Below, in pieces: positions 7,604 to 16,464 of a stretch of DNA of 49,455 nt; the stretch's first letter is position 1; every line of letters begins with the position of its first letter. The DNA comes from JAFGTP01 sp964498725. Its GTDB lineage: Bacteria > Fidelibacterota > UBA2242 > JAFGTP01. The stretch is from contig CAZCHS010000015.1 in the NCBI GenBank assembly GCA_964498725.1, positions 1-49,455 on the forward strand, written 5' to 3'. The notes beneath the pieces were generated by a model that was not told the DNA's origin, did not search any database, and saw only the letters and a list, made by a program, of their open reading frames with translations. The position numbers were made by a program, and so were the translations under genes.

Positions 7604-8749
7604 ATGGGAAAAAATTATTATTCAATACTGGGCATTGACAAGAATGCATCCAATGATGAAATAAAAAAAGCCTATCGAAAGATGGCTCTGAAATACCATC
7701 CCGATAAAAATCCCGGAAATAAAGAAGCTGAAGATAAATTTAAAGAAGTTTCAGAGGCCTATTCTGTACTCTCGGATGAAAAAAAACGGTCAATGTATGA
7801 TCAGTATGGAGAAGCCGGACTAAAAGGCGGACCGGCTGGTGGAGGCGCTGGCGGTTACGGCGATTTCGGTTTTGACCTCTCTGATGCATTGCGGACTTTT
7901 ATGAATGGTTTTGGTGGTTTTGGCGGGTTTGATGATATTTTTGGTGGCGCAGCCGGCGGTGCCGGTGGCCATCGCAGCCCAAGACGTGGCGGAAACCTCA
8001 AAATAAAAGTCAAATTGACCCTCGAAGAGATTAATAAGGGCGTGGAAAAGAAAATACGGATCAAGCGTTATGATAAATGTGATAAATGTTCCGGAAAAGG
8101 ACATGAACCCGGCAGTTCATTGAAAACCTGTCCCACTTGCCATGGGAATGGTGAGGTGCGGCAGGTCAGCCGTTCCTTCTTTGGGCAGGTCGTTAATGTA
8201 CAGCAGTGTTCCACTTGTAATGGCGAAGGTAAAATTCCGGAGAAACCCTGTAGTAAATGTGGCGGAAGTGGTCGTCAGCGGGTGAGCAAACTCGTAAATA
8301 TTAAAGTCCCCGCCGGTGTTGCAACGGGTAATTATATCACCATGGGCGGCGAAGGGAATATTGGTATGCGCGGTGCCACCTACGGTGATTTAATTGTAAT
8401 GTTTGAAGAGAAGCCACATAAGTATTTTTCCAGAAATGACAATGATATATATATTGATATGCACTTGAGTCCGGCTGAGGCAGCCCTGGGTACGGAAATG
8501 AAAGTCAGTACCTTGAACGGAGCTGTAAAAATGGTAATTCCGCCGGGTACCCAGTCCGGCAAATTGTTGCGTATGAAAAATAAAGGTTTGCCTGATCCTC
8601 ACGGAGGACGTAAAGGTGATCAAATCGTTCGCGTCAGGGTTGATGTACCGACAAAACTCAAAGGTAAATTACCGAAGATATACAAAGACCTTTTAAAAAC
8701 AGAAAAAGAAGAAAATATTATCGGTGAAAGATTTACAAAGATTGAGTAA
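7604..8749 (+). CDS. dnaJ: DnaJ co-chaperone (Hsp40, type A)
   Basis: The 381-residue protein has all domains of a type A J protein. The J domain (residues 3-70) includes the HPDK motif that triggers ATP hydrolysis by DnaK. A Gly/Phe-rich linker follows (about 72-130). The zinc-binding region has four CxxCxGxG-type repeats (CDKCSGKG, CPTCHGNG, CSTCNGEG, CSKCGGSG), and two C-terminal substrate-binding beta domains close the protein. Length is usual for the family. It starts two bases after the grpE stop, so the two are co-transcribed and probably translationally coupled. Confidence 0.96.
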   Translation: MGKNYYSILGIDKNASNDEIKKAYRKMALKYHPDKNPGNKEAEDKFKEVSEAYSVLSDEKKRSMYDQYGEAGLKGGPAGGGAGGYGDFGFDLSDALRTFMNGFGGFGGFDDIFGGAAGGAGGHRSPRRGGNLKIKVKLTLEEINKGVEKKIRIKRYDKCDKCSGKGHEPGSSLKTCPTCHGNGEVRQVSRSFFGQVVNVQQCSTCNGEGKIPEKPCSKCGGSGRQRVSKLVNIKVPAGVATGNYITMGGEGNIGMRGATYGDLIVMFEEKPHKYFSRNDNDIYIDMHLSPAEAALGTEMKVSTLNGAVKMVIPPGTQSGKLLRMKNKGLPDPHGGRKGDQIVRVRVDVPTKLKGKLPKIYKDLLKTEKEENIIGERFTKIE

Positions 8750-8785
8750 CTTTTTTTTGAATAACATTTTTATTTTTTGGGAAAA

Positions 8786-9208
8786 ATGCTAAATTTAACG
8801 CGACGTGAGAAAAGTGTCATAGGATTCTTAGTTCTTTTATATATTGCAGGCTGTATCATTTATTTTGGGAGAGATTTATTATCTGAAAATGGCCCGATGA
8901 CAAATAAAGATTCAATTAAAGTTGAATTTGAAAAACGGGCTGAAAAAATTGATTCCCTTTATTTTGCTGATACCACTGCAAGAAATGAGATTGAAGAAGC
9001 AAAGCCTTCCAAATTTCCTGTTAATATCAATACTGCTTCCAAAGAAGAGTTTATGACAATCAAGGGAATTGGACCGGTTACGGCTGACAAAATAATTGAA
9101 TATCGTACCGAAAATGGAAAGTTTAATTCTGTATCGGAATTAATAAACGTAAAAGGTATTGGGGATAAAACACTAGAAAAAATTAAAGGCGAGGTTACAA
9201 TTGAGTAA
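8786..9208 (+). CDS. ComEA-like membrane-anchored helix-hairpin-helix DNA-binding protein
   Basis: The 140-residue protein has one N-terminal membrane helix (about residues 9-28) and, after a polar linker, a ComEA-type double helix-hairpin-helix domain. The markers are NINTASKEEF, IKGIGPVTADKIIEYR and VKGIGDKTLEKIK. ComEA proteins bind incoming DNA outside the inner membrane during natural transformation, though similar proteins without that role exist. A TTG at 8777 is in frame, but ATG 8786 is preferred; neither has a strong ribosome binding site. It is followed, with an 8-base overlap, by an unknown membrane protein and then by PilM/PilN-like genes, which fits a pilus or DNA-uptake context. 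Confidence 0.8.
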   Translation: MLNLTRREKSVIGFLVLLYIAGCIIYFGRDLLSENGPMTNKDSIKVEFEKRAEKIDSLYFADTTARNEIEEAKPSKFPVNINTASKEEFMTIKGIGPVTADKIIEYRTENGKFNSVSELINVKGIGDKTLEKIKGEVTIE

Positions 9209-9977
9209 AAAAGTATTTGATAATGAAAAGTATTTAGAAGATGGTCAAGTTCCTGAATATAAGCCGGGGTTGGCGAAATTTTTAAATGCTGTTGCAGTTG
9301 TACTGGTTTTTTTACTGATATTAGTTATCTATCTTCCTACCCGTGTTTGGGATGAAGAACAGGAAGTTCAGGAAACCGGTCGGCGAAGAATGAAAATTCT
9401 GCATAAGGTCGAAGATTTTTATAACAAAATGAGCAATACTTACAATGAAGATCCTGTGAAAGCCATCAAAATCGTCAGTGCACTGCGCGACAGCACAAGA
9501 GCGGACAGTAACTTTTACGGCATACAAAAATTAAGACTGGAAGGCGAAGAATACGAATTTGATGTTATTGAAAATTTTTATTCCGCCTATGATACAACTT
9601 TTGCTTTCTCATACCAGGTGCAGGACACAGTAGTCGATACATTGTATGAGGTGACCCGCTGGAATGAATCCTTGCGGGCTTTTGATACCCTCAGTGTTGA
9701 TGCTTCGGCATTACCCGATATAAATGCTGATACTGTTTTGTCCATGGAAACTGTTCCGAGACCGGCGACTTTAACTTATTATAACCGTTTTTACCTGACG
9801 GAAAAATTTGCATACAGACCATTAATCGATAAAAAATATATTGTTGAATTTGGTGAAGATAAACCGCTAACCATTAAAGATCCGATTGATTTTACCTATG
9901 AAGAGCCGCGATATGTGTTCTTTACTTTCAGTGATACGTCACATGGGTTTATCAAAAAGGGAGAAACCAGCTGGTAA
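9201..9977 (+). CDS. Unknown single-pass membrane protein in the pilM/pilN-like gene string
   Basis: I do not recognise this 258-residue protein. It has a short cytoplasmic N-terminus (about 25 residues), one membrane helix near residues 28-46 ending in YLPTRVW, then a polar extracytoplasmic domain of about 210 residues that is rich in Asp, Thr and Tyr and has no cysteine. The start is a TTG at 9201 inside the end of the ComEA-like gene (8-base overlap), with AGGCGAGG upstream. The next gene starts only six bases after its stop. Its topology is that of an accessory pilus or secretion subunit, and its place between ComEA-like and PilM-like genes supports such a role, but this is inference. Confidence 0.65.
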   Translation: MSKKVFDNEKYLEDGQVPEYKPGLAKFLNAVAVVLVFLLILVIYLPTRVWDEEQEVQETGRRRMKILHKVEDFYNKMSNTYNEDPVKAIKIVSALRDSTRADSNFYGIQKLRLEGEEYEFDVIENFYSAYDTTFAFSYQVQDTVVDTLYEVTRWNESLRAFDTLSVDASALPDINADTVLSMETVPRPATLTYYNRFYLTEKFAYRPLIDKKYIVEFGEDKPLTIKDPIDFTYEEPRYVFFTFSDTSHGFIKKGETSW

Positions 9978-9983
9978 TAAGTA

Positions 9984-10907
9984 ATGCAATGGATTTCTAT
10001 TTCAGAATACTCCATTATTTACGGATTCTGTGAAACCAATTCAAAAGACGACACTATCAGCAGGATTTACAAAAAAAATCTGGTAAATACTGGTGATAGT
10101 GTTTTTTTTGAAAAGGAAGTTAAAAGATTATTAAAGCATGTTGTCAATTCTTTTGATAAGGAATCTCTGGTAGATAAGCGAGTGGCAATATCAATTCCTG
10201 TAAACAGGACAAGATTATTCATCAAAAAAGTGGATAATGGATTATCTGAAGATGAAATCAGTTCCATTCTCGACTGGAAAATTAAGCAAATACTGCCGGT
10301 GGATGACAATCTGTTTGTACAACATTACCCTTTAAATAATGATGATTCTGTTAGTAACGGCCATTTTCTTTCATTGGTAATGGCACAATCACTGCGGGCA
10401 GCAGTTGTGAATACTCTGACAAAAGCGGGATATGAACCCATGATGATGGATATATCCTTGTTCTCAGCCTATGAAGTATTACAAAAATCCTTTCCTACCA
10501 ATGCTTATAATCGATGGGGAATTTGGGAAATGGCAAAAGAGGAGGATTCACAAAACCTGTTGATCATTGATAATGGCGCTATAGCGTATCTCAGTTTTTC
10601 ATTTCTCGATAATAATGAAGTTGTTATTCATCAAAATACTGATCCCGAAAAGATAAATGCTGATTTTGTGGAAAACCTTATATTTAAAAATTATAAAAAT
10701 GCCAATTTTGACAAAATGTTTGTTTATACAAACGCGCCCAATAATGTATTTGTTCAAGACCATATTAAATCTGAAACTCAGATGATTATCAATCCTATCC
10801 CGGTTTTATCAAATCAGAAAGTTCAGCTTGAAAAAAAATATTTATCTGATAAATATGTTGTATCCCAGTTCTCGGCAATTGCAGGACTGATTGCAAGGTA
10901 CAGATAG
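9984..10907 (+). CDS. PilM-like (actin-fold) type IV pilus / secretion assembly protein
   Basis: This 307-residue soluble protein resembles PilM/GspL cytoplasmic domains. It has an alternating strand pattern: RVAISIPVNRTRLFIKKV (about residues 68-85), an EISSILDWKIKQILP helix typical of PilM, and a second half beginning LLIIDNGAIAYLSFSF that looks like the second actin-like subdomain. PilM binds the N-terminal tail of PilN on the cytoplasmic side of the inner membrane. The next gene has exactly the PilN start signature, which strengthens the call. Sequence similarity to classical PilM is weak, and nucleotide-binding residues are not clear. Confidence 0.6.
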   Translation: MQWISISEYSIIYGFCETNSKDDTISRIYKKNLVNTGDSVFFEKEVKRLLKHVVNSFDKESLVDKRVAISIPVNRTRLFIKKVDNGLSEDEISSILDWKIKQILPVDDNLFVQHYPLNNDDSVSNGHFLSLVMAQSLRAAVVNTLTKAGYEPMMMDISLFSAYEVLQKSFPTNAYNRWGIWEMAKEEDSQNLLIIDNGAIAYLSFSFLDNNEVVIHQNTDPEKINADFVENLIFKNYKNANFDKMFVYTNAPNNVFVQDHIKSETQMIINPIPVLSNQKVQLEKKYLSDKYVVSQFSAIAGLIARYR

Positions 10908-10918
10908 GAGTTGTTTAG

Positions 10919-11896
10919 TTGATCAGAATCAACCTAATAAAAAGTGGCGGGTTGCAAACCCCTGAAACAACAATGGACCTTCCGGCATATGAAACGGAAT
11001 TTGAAGGGAAAACCAGGTCTGAACCCCTTTCTGAAGATACGGCGCAACAGATCAGCGAACTTGAGCAGGAAATTAAAGAAAAAAGTAAACCCAAAAAAAA
11101 GTCCCGGAAAAAAGGATCTGTTCTTAAACCTTTTATTACAGTCTTGGTCATTCTTATTATCAGCGCTTCAATTATTTATATATACAACTATACTGATTGG
11201 ATGGAACGAGCGGTGACAAAAAGTACAAAACTGGTTCAGCAATTTCAAGGAGAGAAGCCGGCACAACCTGTTCCGATAAATAGTGCGGTCAGGCAAAATG
11301 TTCCGACAGTCAGCACGCCGGTTGCAGCAAAAATATCGGCCCGCTCTGTTCAACTCAAACTCATTAGTGAGGTTCTGAAGTTAATACCGGATAATTCTAA
11401 GATTTACGATTTCAATATAAAAAATAAAAATTTAAGTGTGATTTGTGTTGTCAAAGATATTACATCCGGCGAAAATCTGAAATATTATATTTACAATCAT
11501 AAACAATCCTTTGATCCGGAATTATTTTACATTGAACAAACCGAGAACAAAAAGGAATACCAGGTTACTTCCCTGTCTAAGTTACTACCTGCAGAGCCAC
11601 TTGGTCAGGAGCACAAATATAAGGATGACAGGCATCTGGCCGGCAGTATCAACAGCCTCGCATCAAAAACGGGTATCACTATCGAACCATTGACAATTAC
11701 GAAACGTGATCAGTCGGTTGAACGCAAAGCCTATCTCTATTTTTCAGGAAGAAAAAAGGATATTGTCAACTTTTTCAGGAAACTGGATTTAATGAATGCA
11801 AACTTGTCCTATGATGAATTAAAAATTAAACAAAGCGAGCTGGATTTAAACCGGCTGGACGTAGAACTGGGAATCACAATTTTTCCACAACAATAG
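10919..11896 (+). CDS. PilN-like inner-membrane pilus assembly protein
   Basis: The 325-residue protein begins MIRINLIK, the conserved PilN N-terminal peptide that docks into PilM. An acidic/basic cytoplasmic stretch of about 65 residues follows, then one membrane helix (about 66-86). A long periplasmic region contains two repeated alpha/beta parts, as in PilN/PilO. The cytoplasmic stretch is much longer than in classical PilN, and the length suggests that PilN and PilO functions may be combined. The start is TTG, supported by AGGAG (10906-10910) eight bases upstream. It lies 11 bases after the PilM-like gene and four bases before rsmD. No pilin, PilQ secretin or ATPase gene is in the window. 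Confidence 0.65.
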   Translation: MIRINLIKSGGLQTPETTMDLPAYETEFEGKTRSEPLSEDTAQQISELEQEIKEKSKPKKKSRKKGSVLKPFITVLVILIISASIIYIYNYTDWMERAVTKSTKLVQQFQGEKPAQPVPINSAVRQNVPTVSTPVAAKISARSVQLKLISEVLKLIPDNSKIYDFNIKNKNLSVICVVKDITSGENLKYYIYNHKQSFDPELFYIEQTENKKEYQVTSLSKLLPAEPLGQEHKYKDDRHLAGSINSLASKTGITIEPLTITKRDQSVERKAYLYFSGRKKDIVNFFRKLDLMNANLSYDELKIKQSELDLNRLDVELGITIFPQQ

Positions 11897-11900
11897 CACT

Positions 11901-12434
11901 ATGATCAGAATAATCGCAGGAAAATTCAAAGGACATAAAATTAAAAGTGGATTGGATAGACCTGGATTTCGACCAACCAAAGACCGTGTCAAGGAAAGCC
12001 TCTTTTCCATTATTGGTAATATTAATGAATATAAAGTTTTAGATCTGTTTGCCGGGTCGGGGAGCCTGGGTTTCGAAGCGCTGTCCAGGGGAGCAAACCA
12101 AGTTGTTTTTGTTGAGAAAAATTTTAAACAGAGCCGGATCATTGGGGAAAATGCGGAAAAATTAAAATTAAATGACACTTTTAAAATAATCGTACAGCCT
12201 GTGCTGACTTTTTTAAATAAAAATAAGCAGAATTATGATTTAATACTTGCTGATCCGCCCTATGAATCTGATGAGAATGATCAAATTATTGAAATTTTGA
12301 CGGATAAATTTTCAGGAACAAAAGTTGTATTGGAGATCTCCTCAGATTATCAGATTAATGAGGATTTGCTGCAGAAGATTTCGCCTGACATTAGAATTTA
12401 TGGAAATACGAAACTAATAATTTTTAAGGTATAA
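11901..12434 (+). CDS. rsmD: 16S rRNA (guanine(966)-N(2))-methyltransferase RsmD
   Basis: The 177-residue enzyme uses S-adenosylmethionine to methylate N2 of G966 in 16S rRNA. It shows the family's N-terminal MIRIIAGKFKG, RPTKDRVKESLF, the SAM-binding loop VLDLFAGSGSLGFEAL and the catalytic ADPPYE motif. Length is normal. It is followed by coaD with one base between stop and start, an order (rsmD-coaD) found in many bacteria. There is no obvious ribosome binding site, so translation may depend on the upstream gene. Confidence 0.95.
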   Translation: MIRIIAGKFKGHKIKSGLDRPGFRPTKDRVKESLFSIIGNINEYKVLDLFAGSGSLGFEALSRGANQVVFVEKNFKQSRIIGENAEKLKLNDTFKIIVQPVLTFLNKNKQNYDLILADPPYESDENDQIIEILTDKFSGTKVVLEISSDYQINEDLLQKISPDIRIYGNTKLIIFKV

Positions 12435-12435
12435 A

Positions 12436-12915
12436 ATGAAAAATGCAATTTATCCGGGAACCTTTGATCCCATTACCAACGGACACATTGATATTTTAGC
12501 CAGGGCTGCCAAAATATTTGACCATGTTTACATTGCTGTTGCGAACAATCTCAAAAAAGAGCCCATGTTTAAGACAGAAGAGCGGGTGGAATTAATTCGT
12601 GTCTGCACACAAGAATACAAAAACGTAACGGTTGATTCTTTCAATGGTTTGGTTGTTGATTACGCAGACGCAATCAACGCCTCAGTAATTGTTCGTGGCC
12701 TGCGCGTTATCTCAGATTTTGAATTTGAATTTCAAATGGCCTTGATGAACCGCAAATTAAACAAAAATGTTGATTCGGTTTACTTTATGCCCAGTGAAAA
12801 AAATTCTTATTTGAGTTCCAGTGTCGTGAAGGAAATTGCACGATTTAAGGGTGATATTGATGACTTTGTGCCGCAAAATGTAAAAAATGCAATAGAAAAT
12901 AAATTAAGGAGATGA
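12436..12915 (+). CDS. coaD: Phosphopantetheine adenylyltransferase (coenzyme A synthesis)
   Basis: The 159-residue enzyme makes dephospho-CoA from 4'-phosphopantetheine and ATP, the penultimate step of CoA synthesis. The nucleotidyltransferase signature IYPGTFDPITNGHIDI is at the N-terminus (residues 4-19). VRGLRVISDFEFEFQM and the C-terminal YLSSSVVKEIA are also typical. Full length. The gene ends inside the ribosome binding region of pta; the two are coupled, and acetyl-CoA metabolism links them loosely. Confidence 0.96.
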   Translation: MKNAIYPGTFDPITNGHIDILARAAKIFDHVYIAVANNLKKEPMFKTEERVELIRVCTQEYKNVTVDSFNGLVVDYADAINASVIVRGLRVISDFEFEFQMALMNRKLNKNVDSVYFMPSEKNSYLSSSVVKEIARFKGDIDDFVPQNVKNAIENKLRR

Positions 12916-12917
12916 GA

Positions 12918-13895
12918 ATGAAACTGATATCCACAATCAGATCAGAAGCAAAGAAGAAAAATAAAAGAATTGTGCTGCCCGAAGCCCACGATGACCGTGT
13001 GCTCAAAGGGGCTGCGATTCTTTTGAAAGAAGAAATTACTCAGATCACACTGATCGGTGATCCTGAAAAAATTAAAAAACAGGCCGGCGATATAGATGTG
13101 AATATAGAGAATGCTGAAATTATTGATCCGAAAAATTATAATGATTTTGAAGATTTTGCACAAACCTATTACGAAAAAAGAAAACACAAAGGCATGACCA
13201 TTGAAAAAGCCCGCGAAATTATGGTTGAACCCACTTATTTTGGTGCGATGCTGGTTGAAAAAGGTTTGGCTGACGGATGTTTATCCGGGGCTGATACATC
13301 TACCGGAAATGTGATGCGCGCGGCCTTTCATATTTTAGGAACCGCCGAGGGTGTCAAAACCGTTTCCAGTGATTTTATTATGATTACTCCGGATGAATCA
13401 AAAATATGGAGCTTCGCTGACTGCGCCGTAATGCCTGATCCCACTGCCGAACAATTAGCCGATATTGCCATTTCAACGGCGGATACCCACAGAAAAATAG
13501 TCGGTGAAGAGCCGCGCGTGGCAATGCTTTCATTTTCCACTAAAGGGAGTGCGGACCATCCAAAGGCCCAAAAAGTCATTGACGCCACTAATATTGTGAA
13601 AGAAAAAAGGCCGGATTTAAATATTGACGGCGAAATGCAGGCTGACGCCGCCATTGTAGAAAAAGTTGGCGCCAAAAAAGCCCCCGGCAGCAAAGTGGCA
13701 GGTAAAGCCAATGTTCTTGTTTTCCCTGACCTGGGGGCGGCAAATATTGGCTACAAACTGGTTCAGCGAATTGCCGGTTGTGAAGCTGTGGGCCCGATCA
13801 TTCAGGGCTTGGCAAAACCATTAAATGATCTGTCACGAGGATGTAGTGTGGACGATATTGTCAATGTTTCTGCAATTCTTGCAAATATGTCATAA
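12918..13895 (+). CDS. pta: Phosphate acetyltransferase
   Basis: The 325-residue enzyme interconverts acetyl-CoA and acetyl phosphate. Family features are the N-terminal RIVLPEAHDDRVLKGA, GLADGCLSGADTSTGNVMRA in the middle and NVLVFPDLGAANIGYKL near the C-terminus. It is the short form without the N-terminal regulatory domains of the enterobacterial enzyme. An ATG at 12912 is in frame but abuts the AAGGAG (12906-12911). ATG 12918, six bases after it, is the better start. No acetate kinase gene is adjacent. A phosphate butyryltransferase is a less likely alternative. Confidence 0.93.
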   Translation: MKLISTIRSEAKKKNKRIVLPEAHDDRVLKGAAILLKEEITQITLIGDPEKIKKQAGDIDVNIENAEIIDPKNYNDFEDFAQTYYEKRKHKGMTIEKAREIMVEPTYFGAMLVEKGLADGCLSGADTSTGNVMRAAFHILGTAEGVKTVSSDFIMITPDESKIWSFADCAVMPDPTAEQLADIAISTADTHRKIVGEEPRVAMLSFSTKGSADHPKAQKVIDATNIVKEKRPDLNIDGEMQADAAIVEKVGAKKAPGSKVAGKANVLVFPDLGAANIGYKLVQRIAGCEAVGPIIQGLAKPLNDLSRGCSVDDIVNVSAILANMS

Positions 13896-13912
13896 AATAG
13901 GAGTATTTAAAA

Positions 13913-14170
13913 ATGCCGATGTATGATTATGTTTGTAAAGCCTGCGGACATGAATTCGAACATATGCAAAGGATGTCCGATGATCCCCTGAAAACCTGTC
14001 CGAAGTGTCAACAAGGCGAAGTGGTTCGAAAAATTACCGGCGGTACCGGTGTGATCTTCAAGGGTTCCGGTTTTTATAAAACCGATTATGCTGATAAAAA
14101 AAGCGAACCCAAAAAAGAAACTAAACCGGCGGCAAATAATTGCTGCGCCAATGGTGCTTGTAAGCATTGA
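13913..14170 (+). CDS. FmdB-family zinc ribbon protein with Cys-rich tail
   Basis: The 85-residue protein starts MPMYDYVCKACGHEFE, typical of the FmdB putative regulatory family. Cys8/Cys11 and Cys29/Cys32 form the zinc ribbon, and GVIFKGSGFYKTDY is the conserved end of the domain. A Lys/Pro/Glu linker leads to a short tail, NNCCANGACKH, with three extra cysteines. The function of the family is not established. AGGAG stands upstream of the ATG. It is the last gene before a strong terminator. Confidence 0.85.
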   Translation: MPMYDYVCKACGHEFEHMQRMSDDPLKTCPKCQQGEVVRKITGGTGVIFKGSGFYKTDYADKKSEPKKETKPAANNCCANGACKH

Positions 14171-14190
14171 TATTAAAAAATAAGAGATAT

Positions 14191-14228
14191 AAGCGTATTG
14201 CCGTTACGGGTAATGCGCTTTTTTTTTG
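14191..14228 (+). terminator. Rho-independent terminator closing the grpE-to-fmdB gene string
   Basis: AAGCGTATTGCC (14191-14202) pairs with GGGTAATGCGCTT (14208-14220) through two G-U pairs around a short loop. A run of about nine T follows. Confidence 0.85.
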
Positions 14229-14233
14229 AGCAA

Positions 14234-14267
14234 TAAAAAACTGCAATTAGCACGTGTCTAACTGCAG
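14234..14267 (-). terminator. Rho-independent terminator of the DUF3098-like gene
   Basis: On the minus strand, CTGCAGTTAG (14267-14258) pairs with CTAATTGCAG (14250-14241) with one G-U pair and a 7-base loop. It is followed by TTTTTT. With the plus-strand terminator at 14191 it forms a back-to-back pair between convergent units. Confidence 0.8.
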
Positions 14268-14294
14268 CTAAATTTTAAAGTAGGGTAAAAATAA

Positions 14295-14522
14295 TTATTT
14301 TTTACTTTTATAAAGAATGGATGCCGGTATGACGACTAAATAACCAATGAGCAGAACAACCGGTGCAATTGACAGGCTTTGTGTACTATTGACCTCTCCG
14401 GTTCCCATTATAAAATAGCCCAGAATTATCAGGAATAATCCCAGCGCAAATAATAAATAATTGGTTTTCCCTAATGTTAATTTTTCGATGAATGGCTTTT
14501 GTTCTTTTGTTTTTTCTTTCAT
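14295..14522 (-). CDS. Small DUF3098-like membrane protein
   Basis: With the start at 14522 the protein has 75 residues: a basic N-terminus (MKEKTKEQKPF), a first membrane helix in NYLLFALGLFLIILGYFIM, a short polar loop, and a second helix SIAPVVLLIGYLVVIPAS ending in KSKK. The 'NY-ll-G-lii-lGf-lM ... aPv-ll-Gy' layout matches DUF3098, a small family common in Bacteroidetes relatives. The open frame continues upstream to 14576, but residues MKMHFSFCEDR do not resemble the family. The function is unknown; such proteins are sometimes found beside ftsX, which is not seen here. Confidence 0.6.
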   Translation of the reverse strand: MKEKTKEQKPFIEKLTLGKTNYLLFALGLFLIILGYFIMGTGEVNSTQSLSIAPVVLLIGYLVVIPASILYKSKK

Positions 14523-14626
14523 AATCCAAATATAATTAATGTTTCTATCTTCACAAAATGAAAAATGCATTTTCACAGAGTTAACACATCACCATTGAAA
14601 ATGTTTCCGATTAAAAAGGTCTCTTT

Positions 14627-16426
14627 TTAAAATTTATATTTAATGCCAAAAGTTGTCCAGCGGCCCGGCATGGGGCGGCCAAGAAAATTGTTATATTTCG
14701 TATTAAAGAGATTGTCAATTTTCAAATAAATGTTAAAGTTTCCCAGTGGGATTTGACTTTGGAAATCAGTGATCAGACTGCCGGTGCCCTTATCAAAAAC
14801 TCTTTCTGAGTATCGAAAAGTCCAGTTAATATGCAGTTGCTTTGGCAATCTTTGTGAAGCATTAAATGACCAGCGTTGAGTTAAAGAATTCAACTGGTTT
14901 TTCAGTTGGTATTCATCAAGTTGTTCCCGGTGGTCAAAATAGGAATAATTAAAGCGCAGGGAATGCAGTGTCAAAATGTTCAACTGGTATTCACAGGAAA
15001 CTTCCAGACCCGAGGTTTTTAGTTTTGGCACATTCATGGCGACAAAGACCATGCTGGTATCGGTTCTGGCAAAATCAATCATATCGGTGGTATTGCGGTG
15101 AAACAGGGTTATGGAAGTTTGTAGTTTATTCTTTGTTATCCTGCCACCGAATTCGCCACTAAGCGCTTTTTCCGGTTTCAGATCAGCATTGCCCATATTG
15201 GCAACACCTGAATAAAAAAGGTCGGTAAAGGACGGCACACGAAAGGAGCGACCGATAGAACTAAACAAACGAACATTTTTAGTTAATTGATAGCCGGCGT
15301 CGATTCCCGGAAAAAACTGAGTGCCCCAATTTTCGTAATAATAGCCGGAGATGCCGGGAGAGAGGGTGAGTTTATCTGTAATTTCTACAATCGTTTCGGC
15401 AAACAGGCCAGCTCTGGCGCGATGATGATTCATCTGCATGCCGAAAATATCACTGTATCCTATATCCGATCCAAAATTAATACTGAAATGTTTTGATTCA
15501 TAAAGGCCGGTAATTTCCGTGGCAATCATGCGGGTCGTATGCTTGTTAATATATTTATATTCCGGAATCAGAAAGTGGTCATAATTTCTGCGTCCGGAAA
15601 TTTTCATGGTCAGATGGCCCCATTGCGTCGGCATGAAAGCATTGAAATTTGCAAGAAACTGTTCTGTGTTTTCACGTTCTGTCGGGCTGGGTGTATAAAA
15701 TTTGTTAGCCCCGAATTCTTTTTTTTGGTAGCCCAGGGACAGATCATATTGAACCTTTTTGGTGTTTAAACCAGCCTTGTAAAATACATTGCGCACCAGG
15801 AAATCGGTATTATCCATATAACCGTCACTGACCTTTTCTGAAAAGGAGAGACGATTGGTAAAATTATTGATCGGCTGAGAATAGGAAAAACCGGTTTTCC
15901 GGTAGCCATATTCTCCACCGGCCAGGGAAACACTGGCATTGGCCTTTTCCGCGTTTTTGGTAATAATATTGATGACACCGCCCAGGGCATTGGGGCCGTA
16001 TATTTTGGAAGCATTACCTTTGAGTATTTCGATTTGTTTAACATCCTCCAAATTGACAGGAATATTCATGCTGTGGTGGGCTGTCTGCGGGTCAGAAATT
16101 TTCATGCCGTCAATCAGGACCAGGGTCTGCTCACCGGAACTTCCGCGAATGCTGACATCGCTTTGAACTCCCAGAGGCCCCCGGGTTTTAAATTCCAGAT
16201 CAGTGATGTTTTGCAGCAGGTCCGTAATGCTGGCGGCATTCTGTTCCTGAATATCTTCCCGGCTGATGACATTGATATTTCGCGAGGAGTTAGAAAATTC
16301 TGTCGGAATTCGTGTACCGGTAATGACCACCGGGTCAAAATCGTAGTAGGAATATTTTTGCCCATGGGCTAAACTGCAAAGTAAAAGCATAATTATTATA
16401 GATAGAAGAGAATGTCTCTGAAGCAT
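14627..16426 (-). CDS. TonB-dependent outer-membrane receptor (BtuB/vitamin-B12-type)
   Basis: The 599-residue protein has a signal peptide (cleavage after AHG), a plug domain (about residues 30-145) with VVITGTR, SDVSIRGSSGEQTLVLIDG and IYGPNALGGVINIITK, then a beta barrel ending in FGIKYKF. These are hallmarks of TonB-dependent transporters. The short length and plug motifs are closest to BtuB/Cir-type receptors for cobalamin, siderophores or metals. No cobalamin riboswitch is visible upstream, so the ligand is open. The upstream region holds a nested palindrome (16465-16505). It is transcribed in the same direction as miaA/mutL but 143 bases away, so it may have its own promoter. Confidence 0.88.
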   Translation of the reverse strand: MLQRHSLLSIIIMLLLCSLAHGQKYSYYDFDPVVITGTRIPTEFSNSSRNINVISREDIQEQNAASITDLLQNITDLEFKTRGPLGVQSDVSIRGSSGEQTLVLIDGMKISDPQTAHHSMNIPVNLEDVKQIEILKGNASKIYGPNALGGVINIITKNAEKANASVSLAGGEYGYRKTGFSYSQPINNFTNRLSFSEKVSDGYMDNTDFLVRNVFYKAGLNTKKVQYDLSLGYQKKEFGANKFYTPSPTERENTEQFLANFNAFMPTQWGHLTMKISGRRNYDHFLIPEYKYINKHTTRMIATEITGLYESKHFSINFGSDIGYSDIFGMQMNHHRARAGLFAETIVEITDKLTLSPGISGYYYENWGTQFFPGIDAGYQLTKNVRLFSSIGRSFRVPSFTDLFYSGVANMGNADLKPEKALSGEFGGRITKNKLQTSITLFHRNTTDMIDFARTDTSMVFVAMNVPKLKTSGLEVSCEYQLNILTLHSLRFNYSYFDHREQLDEYQLKNQLNSLTQRWSFNASQRLPKQLHINWTFRYSERVFDKGTGSLITDFQSQIPLGNFNIYLKIDNLFNTKYNNFLGRPMPGRWTTFGIKYKF

Positions 16427-16464
16427 GTTCCTGACCTTTATTTATTATTATTAAAATGTGGGAA

